Origin: Methylobacterium oryzihabitans
GTDB lineage: Bacteria > Pseudomonadota > Alphaproteobacteria > Rhizobiales > Beijerinckiaceae
Assembly: GCF_004004555.2 (NCBI RefSeq)
Contig: NZ_SACP01000011.1
Span: forward strand, 62,001 to 126,000
Reading direction: 5' to 3'
Length of the DNA stretch: 64,000 bases
The notes under the pieces: model-generated
What the model was told of the DNA's origin: nothing
Seen by the model: only the letters and a program-made list of their open reading frames with translations
Database searches by the model: none
Program-made: the position numbers and the translations under genes
Shown: positions 8,376-15,535 of the stretch, one piece after another
How the letters are laid out: the number at the start of each line of letters is the position of its first letter
Position numbering within the stretch: position 1 is the first letter of the stretch

Positions 8376-9410
8376 CTACGCCGCCTTCTGCTTGGGCTGG
8401 ATCAGCCGGCGGTTCACCAGCACCTCGGCGATCTGCACGGTGTTGAGGGCCGCGCCCTTGCGCAGGTTGTCCGACACGCACCAGAACGACAGGCCGTTCT
8501 CGACCGTGATGTCCTCGCGGATGCGCGAGACGTAGGTCGCGTCCTCGCCCGCCGCCTCGTGCGGGGTGATGTAGCCGCCGGGCTCGCGCTTGTCGTCGAC
8601 CAGGATGCCGGGGGCCGAGCGCAGGATCTGGGTCGCCTCCTCGGCCGAGAGCGGGCGCTCGAACTCGACGTTGACCGCCTCGGAATGGCCGATGAACACC
8701 GGCACCCGCACGCAGGTCGCGGTCAGCTTGATCTTGGGATCGAGCATCTTCTTGGTCTCCGCGACCATCTTCCACTCCTCCTTGGTGGAGCCGTCCTCCA
8801 TGAAGACGTCGATGTGCGGGATGACGTTGAAGGCGATGCGCTTGGAGAACTTCTGCACCTTGACCTCGCCGGCGGTGAACACCGCGCGGGTCTGGTTGAA
8901 CAGCTCGTCCATGGCGTCCTTGCCGGCGCCGGAGACCGACTGGTAGGTCGCCACCACCACGCGCCTGATCGTCGCCGCGTCGTGCAGGGGCTTGAGCGCC
9001 ACGACGAGCTGGGCGGTCGAGCAGTTCGGGTTGGCGATGATGTTCTTCTTCGAGAACCCGACGATCGCGTCGGCATTCACCTCGGGCACGATCAGCGGCA
9101 CGTCGGAATCGTAGCGGAACGCCGACGAGTTATCGATCACGACACAGCCCTGGGCGCCGATGCGCGGCGACCATTCCTTCGAGGTCTCGCCGCCGGCCGA
9201 CATCAGGCACAGGTCGGTGTCGGAGAAGTCGTACTGGTCGAGGGCCTGGACCTTCAGGGTCCGGTCGCCGAAGGAGACCTCCTGGCCGAGGCTGCGGCGG
9301 GAGGCCAGCGCCACCACCTGATCGGCCGGGAAGGCGCGCTCGACGAGGATGTCGAGCATCTCGCGCCCGACATTGCCGGTGGCCCCGACGACGGCAACCT
9401 TGTAACCCAT
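8376..9410 (-). CDS. asd: Aspartate-semialdehyde dehydrogenase
   Basis: A 344-residue enzyme that reduces aspartyl phosphate to aspartate semialdehyde, the branch point to lysine, diaminopimelate, threonine, isoleucine and methionine. The N-terminal NADP-binding loop is VAVVGATGNVG. Catalytic Cys130 sits in ANPNCST, and later come the substrate-binding GKDAMDELF segment and a VPVFIGHSEAV strand with the catalytic histidine. The ATG at 9410 is preferred over a GTG three codon positions earlier because AGGAG lies eight bases before it. A possible leader peptide lies upstream at 9520-9579. Confidence 0.95.
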   Translation of the reverse strand: MGYKVAVVGATGNVGREMLDILVERAFPADQVVALASRRSLGQEVSFGDRTLKVQALDQYDFSDTDLCLMSAGGETSKEWSPRIGAQGCVVIDNSSAFRYDSDVPLIVPEVNADAIVGFSKKNIIANPNCSTAQLVVALKPLHDAATIRRVVVATYQSVSGAGKDAMDELFNQTRAVFTAGEVKVQKFSKRIAFNVIPHIDVFMEDGSTKEEWKMVAETKKMLDPKIKLTATCVRVPVFIGHSEAVNVEFERPLSAEEATQILRSAPGILVDDKREPGGYITPHEAAGEDATYVSRIREDITVENGLSFWCVSDNLRKGAALNTVQIAEVLVNRRLIQPKQKAA

Positions 9411-9519
9411 CACGTTCGCTCCTGTTCGGATTCGGACTCCCCGGGGGATCGCACAGGCCGCGAGGGGCCCGGCCTCCGTCCGCCGCGGACGGGGAGGGAT
9501 CCGAGGACGACGCGAGGCT

Positions 9520-9579
9520 TCAGCCGGCGATGATCGCCGTCAGGGCTTTCGGTTTCGTCGTGGTCGACTCGGCACGCAT
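9520..9579 (-). CDS. Possible leader peptide upstream of asd
   Basis: A 19-residue reading frame, MRAESTTTKPKALTAIIAG, starts 169 bases before asd on the same strand. Four threonine, two lysine and two isoleucine codons are striking because asd leads to exactly those amino acids. Downstream is a hairpin of the form CCGTCCGC/GCGGACGG and further GC-rich pairings, but no uridine tract, so classical attenuation is not evident. No good ribosome binding site precedes the ATG. The rest of the 9411-9748 gap shows no gene. Confidence 0.3.
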   Translation of the reverse strand: MRAESTTTKPKALTAIIAG

Positions 9580-9748
9580 GGCGCGGTGACTCGGATCCCG
9601 GATGCCGCTCCCGGACAGATGGGAGGCACGGCCGGCCGCAGCAACAGCGCGGGACGGCGCCGGTGTCAAGCGCCGGCGCGGCGGCTGGCCGGCGCGGGCG
9701 CGACAATTTCGCCGGATCGTCAGGCCCGCCGGATCGTCGGGACCGCGC

Positions 9749-10483
9749 TCAGCGGCGGCGGTCGATCAGCCCGAGCACCGCGCTGCCGGCGGTGGACAGG
9801 CCGTCCCCGGCGGCGGTCACCGCCTCGGCGACGGTCCTTCGGACCGGCTCGAAGCCCGGCAGGCGCAGGGTGACGAGGCCGGCGGCGTCCTCGCCCGTGG
9901 TGGACCCGGTCTCGGCAGGCCCGATCTTGGCCGGCTCGCTCCTGGCCGGCTCGCTCCTGGCCGGCTCGCTCCTGGCCGGCTCGCTCTTGGCCGGCTCGAT
10001 CCTGGCCGCGGCCTCCCGGCGCGGCGCGGGCTTCAGGCCGTCGGGCCGCGCCGGCGGCCGCAGGTCGGCCAGCGCCGGGGCGGCCTGGACCCGCCGCGGC
10101 GCCGGCCGGCGGGGCAGGGGATGCTCCTCGTCCGCCGGCAGCACCGGCACCGCGGCCGGCTCCGGCGGCCGGAAGGCGGAGGCGAGGAGGGGAAATTGCT
10201 GCTCGAACTCGATCGGGTAGGGGGCCCGGACCCGGACCCCGCCCTCCTCGGGCACGGCCCGGAACAGGTCGGCGGAGGGCGGCAGCGGCGTCACGGCGGC
10301 GACGTGGTCCGCGGGCCGGCGCGGCGGCGCGTCCCGCCAGTACATCGAGCCGGCGGCGAGGCAGACCGCGATGCAGGCGGTCGGCAGCAGCGGCAGGGTC
10401 CCGGCCGGGACGGAGGTCCGCAGCCCGCCTGCCCGCGTTCCCGCTCCGCCTTCCGGCTTGCGCCCCCGCCCGATCTCGCCCAT
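9749..10483 (-). CDS. Membrane-anchored Pro/Ala-rich hypothetical protein with pentapeptide repeats
   Basis: A 244-residue protein I do not recognise. Residues 28-47 form a single hydrophobic anchor, LPLLPTACIAVCLAAG, preceded by a basic, glycine-rich head, so the body is probably periplasmic. The middle is Pro/Ala/Arg-rich and contains about six EPA[RK]S-type repeats encoded by a 15-base tandem repeat. The last 50 residues are better ordered. The start at 10483 has GGGAG seven bases upstream. It is divergent from nasT but nothing links it to nitrate metabolism. Confidence 0.6.
   Translation of the reverse strand: MGEIGRGRKPEGGAGTRAGGLRTSVPAGTLPLLPTACIAVCLAAGSMYWRDAPPRRPADHVAAVTPLPPSADLFRAVPEEGGVRVRAPYPIEFEQQFPLLASAFRPPEPAAVPVLPADEEHPLPRRPAPRRVQAAPALADLRPPARPDGLKPAPRREAAARIEPAKSEPARSEPARSEPARSEPAKIGPAETGSTTGEDAAGLVTLRLPGFEPVRRTVAEAVTAAGDGLSTAGSAVLGLIDRRR
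9931..10005. repeat. Five tandem 15-base repeats inside the hypothetical gene
   Basis: The unit CCGGCTCGCTCCTGG occurs five times head to tail with one or two changes. Its length is a multiple of three, so copy-number change alters the protein by five residues without breaking the frame. Confidence 0.9.
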
Positions 10484-10637
10484 CCGACATCTCCCGCTTG
10501 CCGATGGGGGCGATCATCCGCTCCAATGCGGCCGAAGCGGGGCCCTTTGTTTGCTGGCCGGTGTCCATTCGCGCCAATCCCAGGGGCGCCGGCCCGACAC
10601 TTGCCTCCCTCCGCTGCCCCTCGATCCCCGCGCCGAG

Positions 10638-11252
10638 ATGACATCCAGCGACCGCCCCCCGGTGCCGCCCGACCAGAGCCTGACCATCGCCGTCGTCGAC
10701 CCGAGCCGGGCCCGCGCCGCCGTCCTCGAGGAGGGCCTGCGGGCGGTGGAGGGCGCCCGGGTGGTGGTGATCCCCGACACCGCCGACCTGCCCGAGCGGC
10801 TGACCGCGCTCGCTCCCGACGTGGTGGTGATCCACCTCGAGAGTCCCAGCCGCGACCTGCTGGAGCAGATGTTCGGCGTCTCGCGCCTCGTCGAGCGGCC
10901 GGTGGCGATGTTCGTCGACCGCAGCGACGCCGCGATGATGCAGGCGGCGGTGGATGCCGGCATCTCGGCCTACATCGTCGACGGCCTGCGCGCCGAGCGG
11001 ATCAAGCCGATCATCGACATCGCGATCCTGCGCTTCAACGCCTTCGCGCGGCTCCAGCGCGAGCTCTCCGAGGCCCGCGGCGAACTCGCCGACCGCAAGC
11101 TGATCGAGCGGGCCAAGGGCATCCTGATGACCGCCAAGGGCCTGACCGAGGACGAGGCCTACAAGCAGCTCCGCCGCAAGGCGATGAACGAGAAGCGCAA
11201 GATCGTCGACATCGCCCGGGCGATCGTCACCGCGGCGGACCTGCTCGGATGA
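10638..11252 (+). CDS. nasT: NasT-type antiterminator with pseudo-receiver and ANTAR domain
   Basis: A 204-residue two-domain regulator. Residues 15-125 are receiver-like; residues 138-200 form the three-helix ANTAR RNA-binding domain, with LIERAKGILMTAKGLTEDEA and a conserved AYKQLRRKAMNE helix. The usual phospho-acceptor Asp is His66 (VVVIHLESP), so control by phosphorylation is unlikely. NasT proteins are instead held by the nitrate sensor NasS. The next gene is nasS, overlapping by four bases. The RNA target is visible at 12408-12454, ahead of nrtA. Translation from the ATG at 10638 gives the family's normal length. Confidence 0.88.
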   Translation: MTSSDRPPVPPDQSLTIAVVDPSRARAAVLEEGLRAVEGARVVVIPDTADLPERLTALAPDVVVIHLESPSRDLLEQMFGVSRLVERPVAMFVDRSDAAMMQAAVDAGISAYIVDGLRAERIKPIIDIAILRFNAFARLQRELSEARGELADRKLIERAKGILMTAKGLTEDEAYKQLRRKAMNEKRKIVDIARAIVTAADLLG

Positions 11253-12250
11253 GGCTCCAGCTCGGCTACGTCCCGCTCAGCGACGCCGCGGTGCTGATCG
11301 CGGCGGTCGAGTGCGGCTTCGCGGCGGAGGAGGGGGTCGCGGCCGACCTCGTGCCGGAGCCGTCCTGGTCCACCCTGCGCGACAAGCTGGCGCTCGGGCT
11401 GCTCGACGGCGCCCACATGCTCGCGCCCCTGGCGCTCGCCTGCCATCTCGGCCTCAGCGGGCCGCAGGCCCGGCTCGTCGCCCCGGCGGCGCTCGCCCGC
11501 AACGGCAACGCCGTCACGGTCTCGCTGCCGCTGTGGCAGGCGATGGCGCCGGCCTCCGACGCCCTGCCGGAGGTCGCCCGCGCGCTGGCGACGGTGGCGC
11601 GCGCCCGCGCCCGCGAGGGGCGCCCGCTCACCCTCGCGACGGTGCATCCGTTCTCCAGCCACACCTACCAGGTGCGGCGCCTGCTGGCGCTCGGCGGCGG
11701 CGGGCTCGACCTCGTGCGCCTCGTGGTGGTGCCGCCGCCGCGCACCGCCGACAGCCTGGAGCGGGGCGAGATCGACGGCTTCTGCGTCGGGGCGCCGTGG
11801 AACAGCGTCGCGGTCGCCGCCGGTGCCGGCCGGATCGCGGCGCTCGGCTGCGAGATCGCCCCCGACTGCCCGGAGAAGGTGCTGGCGCTGCCCGTCGAAA
11901 TGGCAGCCTCGGCGCCGCCGCTGCTGCGCGCCCTGCGGCGGGCGGCACGCTGGTGCGCGGAACCCGAGCACTGGCCCGACCTCGCCGCCCGGCTCGCGGG
12001 CGCCGGCCATCTCGGGATCGATCAGGACCTCGTCCTGCGCGGCCTGTCCGGCCGCCTGCGCCTCGGCCCGGACGGACCGGAGCGCGCGACGCCCGACTAC
12101 CTGAGGCTCGGCGAGGAGGCCCTGGCGCCCGCGCCCGACGCCGTCGACTGGATGCTCGCCGAGATGGCCGCCGCCGGCCAGATCGCCGCGGCCGAACCCC
12201 TGCGCGCCGAGGCGGCGACGCTGTACCGGCCGGACCTGCGCGCGGGCTGA
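11249..12250 (+). CDS. nasS: NasS nitrate/nitrite sensor, NrtA-like without signal peptide
   Basis: A 333-residue protein of the nitrate-binding NrtA/NasS family: an LQLGYVPLSDAAVLIAA start, a central HPFSSHTYQVR segment and DGFCVGAPWNSVAV. There is no signal peptide or Tat motif, so it is cytoplasmic, as expected for the sensor that sequesters NasT when nitrate is absent. Its ATG overlaps the nasT stop (ATGA), so the two are translationally coupled and likely made in fixed ratio. The nitrate transport operon follows after a 320-base regulatory gap. Confidence 0.88.
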   Translation: MRLQLGYVPLSDAAVLIAAVECGFAAEEGVAADLVPEPSWSTLRDKLALGLLDGAHMLAPLALACHLGLSGPQARLVAPAALARNGNAVTVSLPLWQAMAPASDALPEVARALATVARARAREGRPLTLATVHPFSSHTYQVRRLLALGGGGLDLVRLVVVPPPRTADSLERGEIDGFCVGAPWNSVAVAAGAGRIAALGCEIAPDCPEKVLALPVEMAASAPPLLRALRRAARWCAEPEHWPDLAARLAGAGHLGIDQDLVLRGLSGRLRLGPDGPERATPDYLRLGEEALAPAPDAVDWMLAEMAAAGQIAAAEPLRAEAATLYRPDLRAG

Positions 12251-12285
12251 CCCTGCGCAAAGCAGCATCCGATCGCCTACGATTT

Positions 12286-12296
12286 GTGCAGTGCAC
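12286..12296. promoter_or_regulatory. Palindrome upstream of the sigma-54 promoter
   Basis: GTGCAGTGCAC is a perfect 11-base palindrome about 85-95 bases before the sigma-54 promoter, where an enhancer-binding activator such as NtrC would sit. It is not a good match to the NtrC consensus, so the assignment is tentative. Confidence 0.25.
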
Positions 12297-12380
12297 CCAA
12301 CCCGCCCGGGGGTGCCGAGCGCGGCCGTTCCGGCGCCGGGATGCCAAAGCCATCATCGACTTAGTCCGATTCCAGGCTGT

Positions 12381-12395
12381 TGGCACGCCTCCTGC
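12381..12395 (+). promoter_or_regulatory. Sigma-54 (-24/-12) promoter of the nitrate operon
   Basis: TGGCACGCCTCCTGC matches the RpoN consensus TGGCAC-N5-TTGC, with GG and GC separated by exactly ten bases. Transcription should begin near 12407, just at the first leader hairpin. This implies nitrogen-limitation control through NtrC in addition to NasT antitermination. Confidence 0.75.
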
Positions 12396-12407
12396 TAGGT
12401 GAGGGCT

Positions 12408-12454
12408 GCCCGTCAGCGCCGACGGGCGCATGAGCCGTCAGCAAGGCCGCTGAC
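12408..12454 (+). promoter_or_regulatory. ANTAR (NasT) RNA target: two hexaloop hairpins
   Basis: Hairpin 1 pairs GCCCGTC (12408-12414) with GACGGGC (12421-12427) around loop AGCGCC. Hairpin 2 pairs GTCAGC (12437-12442) with GCTGAC (12449-12454) around loop AAGGCC. Both loops have six bases, with A at position 1 and G at position 4, the known recognition pattern of ANTAR antiterminators. The 3' strand of hairpin 2 can pair into the following terminator, giving the expected switch. Confidence 0.85.
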
Positions 12455-12515
12455 CCGAGTTGTCCCCCTGGGCCCCGTGACGGGCCGGTGGTCGATCTTG
12501 GGCGGCGGCTTTTTT
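12446..12515 (+). terminator. Leader terminator controlled by NasT
   Basis: GCCGC and CCC (12447-12456) can pair with GGG and GCGGC just before the run of six T at 12510-12515; an inner stem GGCCC/GGGCC (12471-12486) sits inside. Because this stem uses bases of hairpin 2, NasT binding to the hairpins should prevent termination. The gap from here to nrtA at 12571 is the remaining leader. Confidence 0.7.
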
Positions 12516-12570
12516 CGTTCCGGCGGGCCGGCCAAGCTTGCCGACCGGGCGCCTATGGAGACGAGACCCG

Positions 12571-13860
12571 ATGCGCAGCAGCGACCACAGCACCCGACGC
12601 GGCCTCCTCAAGGGGGCGGCCGCCGCCCTCGCGGTGACGGCCGCCGCCAGGGCGGCCCTGCCGGGGGGCGCCTTCGCGCAGGGTGCCGGGCCGGAGGTGA
12701 AGGGCGCCAAGCTCGGCTTCATCGCGCTCACCGACGCCGCGCCGCTCTTCGTCGCCAAGGAGAAGGGCCTCTTCGCCAAGTACGGCATGCCCGACGTCGA
12801 GGTGCTGAAGCAGGCGTCCTGGGGCACCACCCGCGACAACCTCGTGCTCGGCTCGGAGGGCAACGGCATCGACGGCGCCCACATCCTGACGCCGATGCCC
12901 TACCTCATCTCGGCCGGCCGGGTGACGCAGAACAGCGTCCCGGTCCCGATGTACATCCTCGCCCGGCTCAACCTCGCCGGCCAGTGCATCTCGGTGGGCA
13001 AGGAGTATCTCGGCGACAAGGTCGCCCTCGACACCCGACCGTTCAAGGCCGCCCTGGAGAAGAAGAAGGCCGCCGGCAAGTCGGTGAAGGCCGCCATGAC
13101 CTTCCCGGGCGGCACCCACGACCTGTGGATCCGCTACTGGCTCGCCGCCGGCGGGATCGACCCCGACAAGGACATCGAGACCATCGTGGTGCCGCCGCCC
13201 CAGATGGTGGCGAACATGAAGGTCGGCACGATGGACTGCTTCTGCGTCTGCGAGCCGTGGAACGAGCAGCTCATCACCCAGGGCATCGGCTACACCGCGC
13301 TGACCACTGGCGAGCTGTGGAAGGACCATCCCGAGAAGGCGCTGGGCATGCGCGCCGCCTGGGTCGACAAGAACCCGAACGCCGCCAAGGCGCTGCTGAT
13401 GGCGGTGATGGAAGCCCAGCAATGGTGCGACAAGCCGGAGAACCGTGACGAGCTCGCCGGCATCGTCGCCAAGCGGCAATGGATCAACGTCCCGGTCGGC
13501 GACGTCGTCAAGCGGATGAAGGGCGAGTTCGACTACGGCGACGGCCGCAAGGTCGCCAACAGCCCGCACATCATGAAGTACTGGGCCGACGACGCCTCGT
13601 ACCCCTACAAGTCGCACGACCTGTGGTTCCTCACCGAGGACATCCGCTGGGGCAAGTTCGACCCGCAGACCGACACCAAGGCGCTGATCGAGAAGGTCAA
13701 CCGCGAGGACCTGTGGCGCGACGCGGCCAAGACCCTCGGCGTGACCGCGATCCCGGCCTCGACCTCGCGCGGCAAGGAGACCTTCTTCGACGGCAAGGTC
13801 TTCGATCCGGAGAACCCGGCCGCCTATCTCGGCAGCCTCGGCATCAAGAAGGTGGCGTGA
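12571..13860 (+). CDS. nrtA: Nitrate ABC transporter substrate-binding protein, Tat-exported
   Basis: A 429-residue periplasmic nitrate-binding protein. The N-terminus has a twin-arginine motif, STRRGLLKG, then an Ala-rich hydrophobic stretch and a cleavage region near AFAQ. The family motifs FIALTDAAPLFVAKEKGLF, GAHILTPMPYLISAG, TFPGGTHDLWIRYWL and DCFCVCEPWNEQLI match NrtA/NasF. It delivers nitrate or nitrite to the permease NrtB. The ATG at 12571 is chosen because the signal sequence begins directly after it. It is the first gene after the NasT-controlled terminator. Confidence 0.93.
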   Translation: MRSSDHSTRRGLLKGAAAALAVTAAARAALPGGAFAQGAGPEVKGAKLGFIALTDAAPLFVAKEKGLFAKYGMPDVEVLKQASWGTTRDNLVLGSEGNGIDGAHILTPMPYLISAGRVTQNSVPVPMYILARLNLAGQCISVGKEYLGDKVALDTRPFKAALEKKKAAGKSVKAAMTFPGGTHDLWIRYWLAAGGIDPDKDIETIVVPPPQMVANMKVGTMDCFCVCEPWNEQLITQGIGYTALTTGELWKDHPEKALGMRAAWVDKNPNAAKALLMAVMEAQQWCDKPENRDELAGIVAKRQWINVPVGDVVKRMKGEFDYGDGRKVANSPHIMKYWADDASYPYKSHDLWFLTEDIRWGKFDPQTDTKALIEKVNREDLWRDAAKTLGVTAIPASTSRGKETFFDGKVFDPENPAAYLGSLGIKKVA

Positions 13861-14723
13861 TGGCCGTCGGAACCACCCTCGGCGGCCTCGCCGCGACCCG
13901 GAAAGGGGAGGGCGCCCGGCGCCCCCTCGTCACCGCCGCCTCGCTCAAGGGCTTCGCCGCCCGGGTGGTGCCGCCCCTCGTGGTGCTGGCGCTGTTCCTG
14001 CTGCTGTGGGAGGTGCTGTGCCAGCGCCCCGGCGCCGGCCTGCCGCCGCCCTCGCGGGTGCTGGCGGAAGCCCACGACATCATCGTCGACCCGTTCTACG
14101 ACAACGGCGGCACCGACAAGGGGCTGTTCTGGCACATCTCGGCGAGCCTCCAGCGCGTCGCCCTCGGCTTCACGCTCGCGGCCATCGCCGGCATCCTGCT
14201 CGGCACCCTCGTCGGCCAATCCGAATGGGCGATGCGCGGCCTCGACCCAATCTTCCAGGTGCTGCGCACGATCCCGCCGCTCGCCTGGCTGCCGCTGTCG
14301 CTGGCGGCGTTCCGGGACGGCCAGCCCTCGGCGATCTTCGTGATCTTCATCACCTCGATCTGGCCGATCATCATCAACACCGCGGTCGGCATCCGCAACA
14401 TCCCGCAGGATTACCGCAACGTCGCGGCGGTGCTGCGCCTCAACGCCTTCGAGTTCTTCGGCAAGGTGATGCTGCCCTCCGCCGCCCCGTACATCTTCAC
14501 GGGGCTTCGCATCGGCGTCGGCCTGTCGTGGCTCGCCATCGTGGCGGCCGAGATGCTGATCGGCGGCGTCGGCATCGGCTTCTTCATCTGGGACGCCTGG
14601 AACTCCTCGCACATCAGCGAGATCATCGTGGCCCTCGTGTATGTCGGCGTGATCGGCTTCGTCCTCGATCGTCTCGTCGCCTTCGTCGGCCACCTCGTCA
14701 CCCGCGGCACCGCGACGGCCTGA
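13860..14723 (+). CDS. nrtB: Nitrate ABC transporter permease
   Basis: A 287-residue inner-membrane permease of the nitrate/sulfonate/taurine type. The first helix is around residues 38-52, and further helices frame the EAA-like loop FRDGQPSAIFVI to GIRNIPQDYRNVAAVL and a conserved VGLSWLAIVAAEMLIGGVGIG segment. Its ATG overlaps the nrtA stop by one base, and the ATPase gene follows after ten bases. With NrtA and the ATPase it forms the nitrate importer. Confidence 0.93.
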   Translation: MAVGTTLGGLAATRKGEGARRPLVTAASLKGFAARVVPPLVVLALFLLLWEVLCQRPGAGLPPPSRVLAEAHDIIVDPFYDNGGTDKGLFWHISASLQRVALGFTLAAIAGILLGTLVGQSEWAMRGLDPIFQVLRTIPPLAWLPLSLAAFRDGQPSAIFVIFITSIWPIIINTAVGIRNIPQDYRNVAAVLRLNAFEFFGKVMLPSAAPYIFTGLRIGVGLSWLAIVAAEMLIGGVGIGFFIWDAWNSSHISEIIVALVYVGVIGFVLDRLVAFVGHLVTRGTATA

Positions 14724-14733
14724 GGAGCGCCCG

Positions 14734-15528
14734 ATGAGCCATCTCACCCTGACCAGCGTCGGCATCAGCTTCACCCGGGCCGGGCGCACCACCGAGGTGC
14801 TGCGCGACGTCGACCTGAAGATCGAGAAGGGCGAGTTCGTCTCCCTGATCGGGCATTCGGGCTGCGGCAAGTCGACGGTGCTCAACATCGTGGCCGGCCT
14901 GCTCAAGGCCTCGACCGGCGGCGTCCTGCTCGACGGCCGCGAGGTCAACAGCCCCGGCCCCGAGCGGGCGGTGGTGTTCCAGAACCACTCGCTGCTGCCC
15001 TGGCTGACGGTCCGCGAGAACGTCGCGCTCGCCGTCGATAAGGTGCTCAAGGCCAAGAAGAGCAAGGCCGAGCGGCGCGAGTGGATCGAGCACAACCTCG
15101 CGCTGGTCAACATGACCCACGCCGCCGAGAAGCGCCCGCACGAGATCTCCGGCGGCATGAAGCAGCGCGTCGGCATCGCCCGGGCGCTCGCCATGGAGCC
15201 GAAGGTGCTGCTGATGGACGAGCCGTTCGGGGCGCTCGACGCCCTGACCCGGGCGCATCTCCAGGACCAGCTCATGGAGATCCACCTGCGGCTGAAGAAC
15301 ACCGTCATCATGATCACCCACGACGTCGACGAGGCGGTGCTGCTCTCCGACCGGATCGTGATGATGACCAACGGCCCCTCGGCGACGATCGGCGAGGTGC
15401 TCGCCGTCCCGCTCACCCGGCCGCGCCGGCGCCTCGAACTGGTCGAGGACCCGACCTACACCCACGCCCGGGCCGAGGTGCTGGAATTCCTCTACGCCCG
15501 CCACGCCAAGCCCGCGCTGGCGGCCTGA
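14734..15528 (+). CDS. nrtD: Nitrate ABC transporter ATP-binding protein
   Basis: A 264-residue ABC ATPase with the Walker A motif GHSGCGKST (residues 40-48), Q-loop VVFQNHSLLPWL, signature EISGGMKQRV, Walker B VLLMDEPFGALD and switch histidine in ITHDVDEA. It lacks the C-terminal NrtA-like extension of NrtC, so it corresponds to the plain NrtD type and probably acts as a homodimer under NrtB. It lies in the same operon, ten bases after nrtB. Confidence 0.92.
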   Translation: MSHLTLTSVGISFTRAGRTTEVLRDVDLKIEKGEFVSLIGHSGCGKSTVLNIVAGLLKASTGGVLLDGREVNSPGPERAVVFQNHSLLPWLTVRENVALAVDKVLKAKKSKAERREWIEHNLALVNMTHAAEKRPHEISGGMKQRVGIARALAMEPKVLLMDEPFGALDALTRAHLQDQLMEIHLRLKNTVIMITHDVDEAVLLSDRIVMMTNGPSATIGEVLAVPLTRPRRRLELVEDPTYTHARAEVLEFLYARHAKPALAA

Positions 15529-15535
15529 GGACGGC

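Noticed and set aside
5272..8775. Very long minus-strand open frame of more than 1100 codons across the dehydrogenase and transporter genes
   Set aside because: It is a GC-driven shadow frame; the Arg/Pro/Gly-rich translation has no domain, while the other frame encodes clear enzymes.
9602..11248. Plus-strand open frame leading into nasS
   Set aside because: Only the part from 11249 is homologous to NasS; the upstream part is antisense to the repeat-containing hypothetical gene and overlaps nasT.
12286..12296. NtrC-binding site upstream of the nitrate operon
   Set aside because: The palindrome is in the right place but does not fit the NtrC consensus spacing, so only a generic activator site is noted.
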